A stretch of DNA of 13,318 nt from NCBI GenBank assembly GCA_052144935.1, contig JBKQPR010000077.1, positions 1-13,318 on the forward strand, read 5' to 3'. Position 1 is the first letter of the stretch. The number at the start of each line of letters is the position of its first letter. Made by a program: the position numbers and the translations under genes. The notes under the pieces are model-generated. The model did no database searches and was not told where the DNA came from. It saw only the letters and a program-made list of their open reading frames with translations. This document shows positions 1 to 8,711 of this stretch, piece after piece. The stretch comes from JOPF133 sp052144935 (GTDB lineage: Bacteria; Acidobacteriota; Terriglobia; Bryobacterales; Bryobacteraceae).

Positions 1-183
1 GACACACCTGAAGCAGTTCAGGCGCGCCTACAGGATTATCACACTAAAACACAACCCATCCTGGAGTTGTTTCGCCGTAAAGAGTTGGTCGTTACCGTTG
101 ATGGCACCCGCTCTGCCGCCGAAGTGCAACAGGACCTTCGCCGTCAACTTGTGCAGAAATCGGAACGGACGGTTGCCAGTTGA
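1..183 (+). CDS. adk: Adenylate kinase, C-terminal fragment (5' end outside window)
   Basis: Frame 1 is open from the first base to the TGA at 181-183 and encodes 60 residues. The fragment starts DTPEAVQARLQDYHTKTQP and continues through ILELFRRKELVVTVDGT to a helical EVQQDLRRQL tail. This matches the end of bacterial adenylate kinases: the RL-x-Y-x-x-x-T-x-P-(L/I) helix, then a VDG turn, then a final helix. The enzyme interconverts ATP + AMP and 2 ADP in the cytosol. The P-loop, NMP-binding and LID regions lie upstream of the window. In many bacteria adk sits between secY and map/infA in the ribosomal-protein cluster. Here nothing follows on the same strand except a hairpin and GC-rich repeats, so this is the 3' end of its transcription unit. 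The family call is firm; whether this is the only adk copy cannot be seen. Confidence 0.88.
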   Translation, partial: DTPEAVQARLQDYHTKTQPILELFRRKELVVTVDGTRSAAEVQQDLRRQLVQKSERTVAS

Positions 184-230
184 CCCCTCAATCCTGACCG
201 GTCAGTGGTCGCATCACCCACCCTCAAGTC

Positions 231-257
231 CTCCTGGTGGCCTGCTGCTACCAGGAG
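231..257 (+). terminator. Stable hairpin after adk, possible terminator
   Basis: The arms CTCCTGGTGGC (231-241) and GCTACCAGGAG (247-257) can pair over 11 positions with one G-T wobble, leaving a 5-nt loop. It begins 48 nt after the adk stop codon. No T-run follows, so intrinsic termination is uncertain; it could instead be a 3'-end stabilising structure. A separate perfect 10-bp palindrome, TGACCGGTCA (195-204), lies between it and the stop codon. Confidence 0.4.
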
Positions 258-303
258 ACCCGTGCCGTAATCGCCTGCAACGGGCGGGCGCCGGGGTGCT
301 GGC

Positions 304-1004
304 GAGACTGGTTCGGCTTGGCGGCCGGCAGTCGCCGGGCAGCGATCGGAGAAGCCGGCGCCGCCGCGCGGATGGCCGCACTCGGCCGCGGTCGCGTCGC
401 CGCGGCCCACCGCGCGGTGGGTCGGGCGCCGGGCGGCGATTCGCTACGCGCGCCCGCGCCGGCATCGGTCGTGCGCGCCGCCCGGCGCCACGTCAGGATC
501 GGCCCGCCAGCTGCCGCAGGAGAGCGAGGAGCCGTCCACCTGCTTGCTGCCCCGCACCAGGCCCTCGGCGTCGCAATCGCAGATCGTGGGCCCGTAGGCG
601 TGGCCTTGCCCGAATGCCCGCTCTCGGCCCGCGGTCGCAAGGCCGCCCCACCGCGCCGCGGGCGGGACGCCAGGCAGCGATTCGCCCCGCGCCCCCGCGT
701 CGGCATCGTCGTGCGCACCGCCTGGCGCACGTCGCGAATCGGCCCGCCGGCAGACGCAGGAGACCGAGGAGACATCCACCAGCTTGCCGCCGCGCGGACG
801 ATCACTCTCGGCCCGCGCTCGCCTGGCCGCCGCCCACCGCGCGGGACGCCGCGCTTGAAACGGAAGACTGGTTAGGCTGGTTCGGCCACGCGACCGGCAG
901 TGGCGCCGGGCGCATGCCCGCCGCCCACCGCCTCGGGAATGAGGCCGGTCTGGGGGCCGGCCCGTGGCGCCGGGCAGCGATTCGCCACGCCGCCCCCGGT
1001 GCCG
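304..1004 (+). repeat. GC-rich mosaic repeat cluster A
   Basis: This stretch between adk and the convergent M1 gene is built from imperfect copies of modules that recur in four other places in the window. Alpha (core GACTGGTTCGGC, then a GCCGGC...GCCGGGC hairpin) is at about 304-348 and 853-911, with a partial copy near 961. Beta (core CTCTCGGCCCGCGG, ending GCCGCCGCCCACCGCGC) is at about 367-413, 617-660 and 800-843. Gamma (GGCATCGTCATGCGC through GATCGGCCCGCC to CACCAGCTTGCTGCC) is at about 456-570 and 696-797. Delta (CAGATCGTGGGCC) is at about 580-605. All copies read on the plus strand. Long open frames cross the region in several phases, but they come from the near absence of AT-rich stop codons; there is no ribosome-binding site or recognisable protein. 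I regard it as non-coding. Confidence 0.85.
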
Positions 1005-1075
1005 CTATCTCGCAGCAGTCCGCGATCTGGCGGAGGCACGGGCCTCTGTCGAGCACATCCGGGAGCGGCCCAAGG

Positions 1076-4000
1076 CTATTGGTTGGCAACGTTGATCGTG
1101 TTGTCGTCCGAGATACGGTCAATCAGTTTATTGTAAGGATCGATTCCGGCCAGAGTGGGCTTCTGGTCAACCGTGATGGTGAAGGTCTGGCGCTCGTGCG
1201 TGAGCTTCTCCTTCTTGATATAAAGAGGCTTCGGCTCATCCTTGTCGCCCGAAAAAACACCGATGTCGATATAGTCCGCCAGCGGTACGGCCGACTCCGC
1301 GCCGTTTTCATCCACCTGGAACTTGCGGGCCTGAACGCCGAGTGTCACCCGGTATTTTCCGTCGGGAGTCTTCTGGGATGTTGCCGAGATGGCCTTGTTG
1401 TCGTATAGCACGATGCGGTTGAATCCGTCGTCCACCAGGTAACGCAGCTCCGCGGGAGTCTGGGCGTAGAGCGCGTCGACCAGCATCCGGGTGTCGGGAT
1501 ACGGCTGGTCGTCGGCGCTATGGGAGTTGTCGGCTGCATCCACCTGGTTATTGGCGTTGGCGTAGCGATATTGCATCAGGAAGTTATGCAGGGCATTGTC
1601 CACCTTGTCCTCGCCGATATAATCCGCCAGCGTATACAGGACCTGCCCGCCCTTTTCGTACCAGACGTATGGCTCGCGCTGCACCAGGGCCAGGGGCGGC
1701 TCGTGCCGCACCTCGGAGGAGCGGCCGCGCAGATAGCGGTCGAGAAAATGCCGCAATACCTTGCGCATGTAATCCTTGCCGTATTTTTGTTGCATGACCA
1801 TGTAGGCCGAGTACTGCGCCAGCGTCTCCGACATCATGTTCGACCCCTGCACCTGCGCTCCGATCAACTGGTGGCCCCACCACTGATGGGCCAGTTCATG
1901 CGCGGTGACGAAGTAAGTCAGGTCGACGTCGTTTTTGTGCAGTACCCGCCCGATGAAACCAATGCCTTCGGAGAACGGCACAGTATTGGGAAACGATTGT
2001 GCGAATCCCCGGTAGCGCGGGAACTCCATAATCCGATATTGTGCGAATTGATACGGGCTGAAATGCGTCTGAAAGTAATCCAGGCCCGCGCGCGAGGCCG
2101 CCAGCATGTCGTCGATATCGTAAGTGTGGGCCGGGTCGTAGTAAACCTCCAGGTTCACGGAACCGTTTGGACCCGAGTAAACCTCCTTGCGCGTCTGGAA
2201 GCGGGCGGAGAGGTAGGCGTAGAAATCCAGAATGTGCGTGCCGCCCATGCTGTACTCGTAGAACCGCCTGCCATTCTGCTCCCAGGCGCGCTGGAGATAG
2301 CCGGGGGCGATCGCCATCTGGCCGCCTGAAGTGCTGACGATGGTGTGATACGTAATCCAGTCGGAGGTCGTCGTGAAGAGATTGATGCGCGAATGAACCG
2401 GTTCTCCGCGGGGAGCCATCTCTTCGAGCGCTCCCAGCTTCTGTTCGCGCCGCCGGCGCGGATCGTCGAGTTCGAAACCCTGGTCGTAACCCACTTGCGG
2501 AAAATAGCCGGCATCGAAAGACGTGCCGTTGTAGGCGAACTCCGCCAATTCGTGCCCGTCGCGGAAGCCGCGGGTGGTGTGCCCGACCGAAAACGTCAGC
2601 GTCAGTACTTCCCCTGGACCAAGGGGCTGTTCCAGTGCGTAAATCGAATAGAGATTACGCGGCGCGCGGCTCACCAGGTGAAAAGGCCGGTCGAACTGCA
2701 CGTTGGACACCGACTCGTGCTCGTCGGTGAGATGAATCCGGTCGATGGGCGCGCTGGTCTTGTTCTGCAGGGTGAACCGGCCGCCGCCGTCGAAGGACCG
2801 ACGCTCGGGATAAATGTTGATGGCCGCGTCCACAGCGGTCACCTTCGGCTGGGGGAGGAGTTCGTATTTCTTAAAATCACGCTCGTAATCGGCCTGGATC
2901 CGGCGGCGATCATCGGCCGTCTGATACTCGTTCAGGACGTGAGCGTTGTAAAAATACCAGACGCCGGAGCCGGCAGCGGCCAGAAATAGAAGCGCGGCCG
3001 CGGGGGCCAGACGCGGAGCACGGCGCCATGCGAGACGCATGCGGGCGCGGAACGAATCATCGGCGCCGCGGCGCGTCAAGGCAATCGACGCGACTCCGAA
3101 AAGGGCGAACATCGAGAGCCAGTATGCGACGGACCAGAACAGAGCGGGCACGAAATGGCCGTAGCCGTTCATATCGGAGTAAGTGTAAGGAGGAGTGGCG
3201 CCCGGAAGATACAGCGTGTTCTCCCATCCGAAGTTGAACAGGATCGGCTGCAGAACAAAGACGCCGATCACAATTCCGTGGCCGAGGAACTTGTTCGAGA
3301 CTACCGTCTGGATGAAGAGAGCGAACAGGGTGAACGCCAGAATCTGCGGCAAAACCACGAGGTACAGCTCCTTGAGGTACTGTCCGAGCTCGTAGCGGTA
3401 GTATCCGGAAATGGTCTGCATGACGATGCCGACCAGCATCGCCACGGCCAGGAGGAAGGCCTCGACCAGCATGATGGCGGTTAGCTTGGAGAGCCAGTCG
3501 GGGACCACACTCATGGGCAAGGCGTCATGAATGCCATCGAAGCGGTTGTCGCGTTCGCGCCAGACCAGCTCCGCGGCGTACAGCGTGGCAATGATGAAGA
3601 AAAACAGCATCGCGCCGCCCTCCACCGCCTGTAGCATGAGGTAGGTGACGGGCCAGACGTCCACCCCTCCCACCTTGCCGGCGAACTGCCCGTTGTTTAC
3701 GGCGAAGACGATCAGCAGGCCGGTGATGGCCCAGAAGGTCGCCTCGCCGGCGATCGTGCGGAGTCGCAGGCGGGTGAGCGAAAGGTACTGCGCGAAGGTG
3801 GTGCCCGGGCCGAACACCTGGTGCACGCGCGGCAGACTGGCGGCCACCAGCGACCGGACAGGCCGCTCCTCTTCCGCCTCCTGCTCGCGGGCTTTGGCCG
3901 CGCGCTTTCCCTGCGACCGGGCGGTGAGAGCCTCGACCGACATCGGGAAGAATGCCCACAGGCCGGCCAGGGAAGCCATGCCCGCGCCGATCCACAAGAG

Positions 4001-4489
4001 GCGGTTGTACAGAAACACGCCCGGCGAATTGCCACTGAAATCCCAGGGAAGCAGCAGCGTATTCTTCTCGATCACGGTCCAGTAGCGCGTAATGTTGTCA
4101 AACAGAATGAAGCCAACCGGATCGAGAATGCCGGACCAGAAATGTTCCAGCGAGCGGGTCGAGTAGAAGATCGTAAACCCAATCAGGTAGACCATGAAAA
4201 AGGCAACGCCTTGCAGATACACGACCACGATCTTACGGGTCAGCGCGGCCACCAGGAAGAACAGCGATCCCATGAAGAAGATCTGTACGACCACTATGGA
4301 TAGGAATGGCTGGATATACCAGGCAAGGTGGTTCGGCGCGATACGGACATGATCGGCCCAGGGCGCGAGGGTCCCCATCCACGTTCCGAACAGCATGCCT
4401 GAAAAGGCGAAGGTCGTGGTGACAAACGAACCGGCCCAACGTCCGCCGAGGTAGGCGAACTTGGAGACCGGCTTGGTGAAGAGGATCTG
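1076..4489 (-). pseudogene. ABC-2-type permease fused to M1 metallopeptidase, 5'-truncated
   Basis: From the first in-frame ATG (4396) the frame encodes 1106 residues. Clear family sequence (LFTKPVSKFAYLGGRW...) continues 31 codons further upstream to about 4489, then meets the start of an unrelated gene, so the true N-terminus is missing (perhaps 50-80 residues with the first membrane helix, judging from remembered homologue lengths). Numbering from 4396, the first ~480 residues carry about ten hydrophobic segments (33-51, 57-78, 133-150, 221-233, 254-275, 305-327, 344-365, 371-388, 415-438, 464-480). The rest is an M1-type peptidase: HELAH at 833-837 (zinc ligands plus Glu834), Glu857 in MMSETLAQYS as probable third ligand, and Tyr913 in WYEKGGQVLY as catalytic tyrosine. 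The GxMEN exopeptidase motif is absent; MEFPRYRGFAQSFP stands in its place. Such fusions are known in Acidobacteria and Bacteroidetes and usually follow an ABC ATPase gene; none is present here. No good ribosome-binding site precedes 4396. Confidence 0.85.
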
Positions 4490-4492
4490 ATG
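4480..4492. other. Junction joining two 5'-truncated genes
   Basis: To the left, recognisable M1/permease sequence on the minus strand runs to about 4489. To the right, recognisable ABC1-kinase sequence on the plus strand begins at about 4492. Neither gene has its 5' part, promoter or start region, and there is no intergenic DNA. The point contains GGATCT (4483-4488). No repeat module or insertion-sequence end is visible at the join, so it was not obviously made by the dispersed repeats. It is either a rearrangement breakpoint or an assembly/cloning chimera. Confidence 0.75.
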
Positions 4493-5481
4493 TGTCCGCG
4501 TGCTTCGCGGAAGACCTGGAACTGCTGCAGCAACTGGCGTATTTCCTGGCGCAAGAGCATCCCGAATACGGGCGCGCGCTGCCGGAAACCATCATGGAAG
4601 TGCGGCGTCTGCTCGAACACGAGGTGGACTTTGCGCGCGAGCAGGCCACCTTGGTGGTGGCGGCGCGGGTCTATAAGGGAGTGCGCGGCGTGCGCGTGCC
4701 GCGGCTGATCCGGCCGCTCTCGGCCGCCACCATCACGGCCCTCAGCGAGGAAGACGGCGTGAAAGTGACGGCGGCGCTGGCCGGCGCATCCGGCACGCAG
4801 CGGCGGCGCGCGGCCGAGCAGTTGATCGAGGCGCTGATCGCCGTGCCCCTGTTCGCGCGCGGCGAGCGGAGCATCTTTCACGCCGATCCGCACGCGGGCA
4901 ATCTGCTGTATGACAAGCGCACAGGTGAACTGGTGCTGCTCGACTGGGCGCTCACCGAAAGGCTGACGCGCGAGCAGCGGCGGCACGTGGCGATACTGGC
5001 GCTGATGCTGGGCTTGCGCGACCCGGTGGGGGTCTGCGGCGCAATCGAAGCGCTGGCTCTGGGCCGACGCCTCGACCCGGCGCACCGCGGCTTCATGCGC
5101 GACCACGTCGACCAGTTCATCGGCCAGTTGCCGCTCGCTTGTCTGCCCAGCAGCATCGACGCCATGCGCCTGCTGGACCGGCTGGCGCTGGAGGGCATCC
5201 GATTCCCATCGGGACTGATGATGTTCCGCAAGGTGCTGTTCACCCTGGATGGTATCCTACACGACATCGCCGCGCCCAATCTGCGGATGGACCTGACCCT
5301 CGCGCGCCACCTGCTGTCCCGCTCCCCGCTGTCTCTCATCGATTGGATCGGCGTGGAAGCCAGCGCGCTGCTGTACGGCGGCCGGTTGTGGGTGCAATGG
5401 GCACAGGCGGCGCTGAGCCGGGCAGACGACGCCGGGCTGAAACGGTTCGGCTTGGCGGCTGGTATTGGCGCCGGGCAGTGA
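4492..5481 (+). pseudogene. ABC1/UbiB/AarF-type kinase, 5'-truncated, repeat-derived 3' end
   Basis: The frame is open from 4480; the first usable start is GTG at 4492, with a GAGG at 4481-4484 that looks fortuitous because it lies in the neighbouring gene. The 329 residues match the C-terminal half of the ABC1 atypical kinase family: EHEVDFAREQ at 43-52 (the E-x-DF-x-x-E segment), HADPHAGN at 130-137 (catalytic Asp132 and Asn137), and LLDWA at 149-153 (Asp151, the DFG-equivalent metal ligand), then a helical C-terminus ending in a hydrophobic stretch near 284-305. The family's N-terminal KxGQ motif, the ATP-binding lysine and the Ala-rich loop are absent, so a product could not be a normal kinase. 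Full-length relatives act in quinone biosynthesis or lipid metabolism. The last 14 residues (LKRFGLAAGIGAGQ) and the stop codon lie inside an alpha repeat, so the natural C-terminus may also be replaced. Confidence 0.82.
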
Positions 5482-6650
5482 TGCGCCAGGCGTCACGCGC
5501 CCCGCGTCGGCATCGTCATGCGCGCCGCCTGGCGTGCGTCGGGATCGACCCGCGGTCGCATGGCGCCGCCCACCGCGCCGCGCGCGGGCGGGCGGCGGGC
5601 TGAAACGGCACGAGTGGTTCGGCCTGGCGCCCGGCAGGAGCGCCGAGCAGCGATCGGAGAACGTCGCGAATCGGCCCGCCGGCAGCCGCAGGAGACCGAT
5701 CGCGCGTTGCGCGGCGGGCGGCGCCGTCGCGCGGATAGGACGCTCTCGGCGCGCGGTCGCAGGGCCGCCGCCCACCGCGCACCGGGCGGGACGTCAGGCA
5801 GTGATTCGCCATGCGCCTCCAACGCCGCCATCCTCATGCGCGCCGCTTGGCGCACGTCGGGATCGGCCAGCAGCCGAAAAGGAGACCGTAAGGAGCCGGC
5901 CGCCAGCTTGCTGCCGCACCAGGCCCTCGCTGGCGCGAATCGCAGATCGTGGGCCTGTCGGCGCGGCCCGCCGCGGGTCTGATGCATCCGGCGCGAAGCG
6001 GGCCCACCGCGCGGATGGCCGCTCTCGGCCCGGGTCCAGAAGCTTGCTGCCGCGCACCGGGCCCTCGGGTACCGCTCCCAGGTCGTGGGCCAGTAGGCGG
6101 GGCCACCGCGGATCTGATGCATCCGCGGCGCGAAACGCGCCCGCCGCGCGGCCGGCCGCTCTCGGCCCGCGGTCGCAGGGCCGTCGCCTGCCGCGGCGCG
6201 GGCGGCCCGCAGGGGCGCCGGCAGCGATCGGAGAAGCCCGCGCCAGCGTCGCACCAGGCGGCGCCGCCGCGCGGATGGACGTTCTCGGCCCGCGGTCGCA
6301 GGGCCTCCGCCCAGCGCGCAGCGGGCGGGACGCGGCAGAAACGGCTAGACTGGTTCGGCCCGGCGGCCGGAGGCGGCGCCCGGCAGCGATTCACCACGCG
6401 CCCCGGCCGGCATCGTCATGCGCGCCGTTTGGCGCATCATGATCGGCCCTCCGGCAGCCACAGGAGACCGAGGAGCCGTCCGCCAGCTTGCTGCGCCGCA
6501 CCCGCGCATCGGGCGGGCGCCGCCCCGCCGATCGACGATCCCGGCCCGCGACCGCAGGGCCGCCGCCCACCGCGCATCGGGCGGGACGCCGGACAGCAAC
6601 GGCAAGACTGGTTCGGCCCGGCGGCCGGCACGGGCGCTGGGCAGCGACTG
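5436..6650 (+). repeat. GC-rich mosaic repeat cluster B (largest)
   Basis: About 1.2 kb of alpha, beta, gamma and delta modules lies between the ABC1-kinase remnant and the S41 peptidase gene. Alpha copies are at about 5436-5480 (inside the kinase frame), 5596-5660, 6334-6391 and 6595-6650. Beta cores are near 5540, 5737, 6018, 6157, 6275 and 6533. Gamma copies are near 5502-5558 (truncated), 5658-5693 (central part only), 5808-5930 and 6405-6497. Delta copies (AGATCGTGGGCC or AGGTCGTGGGCC, then a GATCTGATGCATCCG-like part) are near 5942-5996 and 6071-6125. All read on the plus strand. Copies are imperfect and combined in different orders, suggesting old duplication and recombination. Long overlapping open frames on both strands here are composition artefacts in my view: no ribosome-binding sites, no known domains, very Arg/Ala/Pro-rich. 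Confidence 0.85.
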
Positions 6651-6717
6651 GGAACTTATATTCCGCCTGCGGGGTCTAATTTCATCGTGCAACCGGCGAT
6701 CTGACGAAATTGCTCCG

Positions 6718-6735
6718 TACAATAAAGCGAGGAGG
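6718..6735 (+). promoter_or_regulatory. -10-like box and ribosome-binding site of the S41 gene
   Basis: GAGGAGG (6729-6735) is a strong Shine-Dalgarno match 11 nt before the ATG at 6747 and supports that start. TACAAT (6718-6723) resembles a -10 hexamer, but there is no convincing -35 box, and a start site near 6730 would leave almost no leader, so the promoter part is weak. The drop in GC right after the repeat cluster (from about 6651) marks the beginning of the gene's own upstream region. Confidence 0.45.
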
Positions 6736-6746
6736 TCAAAGATCAC

Positions 6747-8063
6747 ATGATCCCCAGAATGCGTTGCAGATTGTTCGTGTTTCTGCTCGTGGGAGTTAGC
6801 TGCGGACTGGCTCAGGTGACCGTTCCCGATACTCCTGCCGGACATACGCTCCAGGCATGGCTGGATGCCTTCAATAGCGGCGACCGCGTCAGGATCGAGA
6901 CGTATGTCAAGACAGTGGACCAGTCACAGTCCGTCGATGGGATGATCTCATTCCACAACCAAACGGGCGGATTCGAGCTGCTGTCGATCGAGAGCAGCGA
7001 GCCGCTGCATATTCGCTTTCGGGTGAAAGAGAAGGCTGGGCCGACCACCGCGCTCGGAAACCTCTTAGTGAAGGATGGCCAGCCGCCGACGGTGGGGACG
7101 TTTGGGCTGCGCGCTCTGCCCCCGGGAGTGGTGCTGGAGAATGTGACGATGGACGCTGGCGAGCGTAAGAAGGTGATCGATGGCGTGAATATCGATCTGA
7201 AAGAGTCCTACGTGGAACCCGCAGCGGCGCAACAGATGGCCGATGCGCTGAAAAGGCACGAGACCAACGGCGACTATGATGCGATCTCAGATGGGGATGC
7301 ATTTGCGGCGCGACTGACCAAGGACCTGCAGGATGTGAGCCACGACAGGCATCTGCGGGTGGACTTCAGCCCCTTCAAAATGCCTCCGCGGACTGAGCCT
7401 ACGCCGGAAGACGAGACGCGATTTCACCAACAGATGGAACACGACAATTGCGCGTTCGACAAGGTTGAGATCCTGCCGAATAACATCGGCTACGTAAAAT
7501 TCGATGGGTTTATGGATGCATCATTCTGCGGAGCGACAGTAGTTGCGGCGATGGGCTTTGTGGCGCACGCCGATGCAATCATCTTCGATCTGCGGCAGAA
7601 CGGTGGCGGCCAACCGGCAATGGTCACGCTGATTGCGAGCTACCTGTTCGATAAACCGACGCACCTGATCGACATATACAACCGCAAGGAGGACTCGACG
7701 ACGCAGAACTGGACGCTGTCGTACTTGCCGGGACCGAGGCTGACGAAGCAGCCGGTGTTTGTGCTCACGTCGAAGCGGACGTTCTCCGGCGCCGAGGAGT
7801 TCGCGTTCGATCTGAAGAATCAGAAGCGCGCCGCGGTCGTCGGTGAGACTACCGGCGGCGGCGCGCATCCGGTGTCGGGGCACGCGGTTGCCGACTACTT
7901 CATGGTCGGCGTGCCGTTTGCAAAATCGCTCGATCCAGTGACGAAGACGAACTGGGAAGGAACCGGCGTGGAACCGGATGTGAAAGTGCCGGCGGCCGAT
8001 GCTCTGACAACTGCAGAGAAGTTGGCCCTGGAGAAGATTCAAGCGAAAAAGGCCAGCAAATAG
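6747..8063 (+). CDS. Secreted S41-family (tail-specific / IRBP-like) peptidase
   Basis: 438 residues. Residues 1-22 form a Sec-type signal peptide (basic MRCR, then LFVFLLVGVSCGLAQ), so the protein is exported. Residues about 24-125 look like an NTF2/SnoaL-like domain (LQAWLDAFNSGDR opening, inferred). From about 128 comes the S41 region: an N-terminal helical part (NIDLKESYVEP), VSHDRHLRVDFSP (197-209), GYVKFDGF (248-255), DLRQNGGG (281-288), then TSKRTFSGAEEF (341-352) with probable nucleophile Ser347, GETTGGGAHP (366-375), and the usual closing GVEPDV (407-412). The pattern fits the tricorn/IRBP-like branch of S41 more than the CtpA branch, and no PDZ domain is seen. Substrate unknown. It has its own ribosome-binding site and stands alone between two repeat clusters, followed by a convergent gene. 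Confidence 0.88.
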   Translation: MIPRMRCRLFVFLLVGVSCGLAQVTVPDTPAGHTLQAWLDAFNSGDRVRIETYVKTVDQSQSVDGMISFHNQTGGFELLSIESSEPLHIRFRVKEKAGPTTALGNLLVKDGQPPTVGTFGLRALPPGVVLENVTMDAGERKKVIDGVNIDLKESYVEPAAAQQMADALKRHETNGDYDAISDGDAFAARLTKDLQDVSHDRHLRVDFSPFKMPPRTEPTPEDETRFHQQMEHDNCAFDKVEILPNNIGYVKFDGFMDASFCGATVVAAMGFVAHADAIIFDLRQNGGGQPAMVTLIASYLFDKPTHLIDIYNRKEDSTTQNWTLSYLPGPRLTKQPVFVLTSKRTFSGAEEFAFDLKNQKRAAVVGETTGGGAHPVSGHAVADYFMVGVPFAKSLDPVTKTNWEGTGVEPDVKVPAADALTTAEKLALEKIQAKKASK

Positions 8064-8084
8064 CTGATTCATTCGAAAACCAGA

Positions 8085-8640
8085 TTAGACGAGAAGCCGG
8101 CGCCCGGCAGTGGCGCCGGGCAAGCGATCATCCGCCCCCCGCGCCGGCATCGTCTCCGCGCCGCCCGGCGCGCGTCGGGATCGGGCCGCCGGCAGCGGCA
8201 GGAGACCGAGGAGCCGTCCAGCAGCTTGCTGCCGCACACCGGGCGCACCGGTCGGCACCGCCCCGTGGATGGACCGCTCTCGGCCCGCGCTCGCAGGGCC
8301 GGCGCCTACCGTCAAGCGGGTGCAAACGGTCCGGCCTGGCGGCCCGCAGTGGTGCCGGGCAGCGATCGGAGAAGCCGGCGCCGCCGCGCGGACGTACGCT
8401 CCCGGCCCGCGGTCGCCTGGCCGCCGCCCACCGCGCAGCGGGCGGTGGCAGCCGGCAGTGCCGCCGGGCAGCGATCGCCCCGCGCCCCCGCGCCGGCATT
8501 CGTCATGCGCGCCGCCTGGCGCACGTCAGGATCGGCCCGCCAGCAGCCGCAGGAGAGCGAGGAGCCGTTCACCAGCTTGCTGCCGCACCAGCGCACCTGG
8601 CGGCGCCGCCGCGCGGATGGCCGCTCTCGGCCGCGGCATG
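8085..8640 (+). repeat. GC-rich mosaic repeat cluster C
   Basis: This cluster fills most of the gap between the convergent S41 and GloVer genes, starting 22 nt after the S41 stop. Alpha copies are at about 8085-8130 (containing the best hairpin, GCCCGGC 8102-8108 with GCCGGGC 8115-8121), 8317-8369 and 8441-8478. Beta cores are near 8271, 8393 and 8619. Gamma copies are at about 8141-8240 and 8489-8592. All are in plus orientation, as in the other clusters. The hairpin at 8102-8121 could act at the end of the S41 transcript, but no T-run follows. Bases 8641-8711, up to the GloVer stop codon, show nothing recognisable. Confidence 0.85.
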
Positions 8641-8711
8641 CCCCGCGAAGGTCGCCCTCGGCGTTGTTCCCGTCACCGGCCCTCCTCCCGCTCCCGAGTT
8701 CGCGGAAAGAG

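Noticed and set aside
304..1004. CRISPR array or simple tandem repeat
   Set aside because: Modules are long, degenerate and differently ordered; there is no constant repeat with unique spacers.
98..1408. Long plus-strand open frame of 436 codons (and similar ones in clusters B, C, D)
   Set aside because: It crosses adk, the repeat cluster and the M1 gene; the product is Arg/Pro/Ala-rich, without ribosome-binding site or domain. Very high GC removes stop codons.
1520..2329. 269-codon plus-strand frame opposite the M1 gene
   Set aside because: It is a shadow of the M1 coding sequence; the minus frame carries all family motifs.
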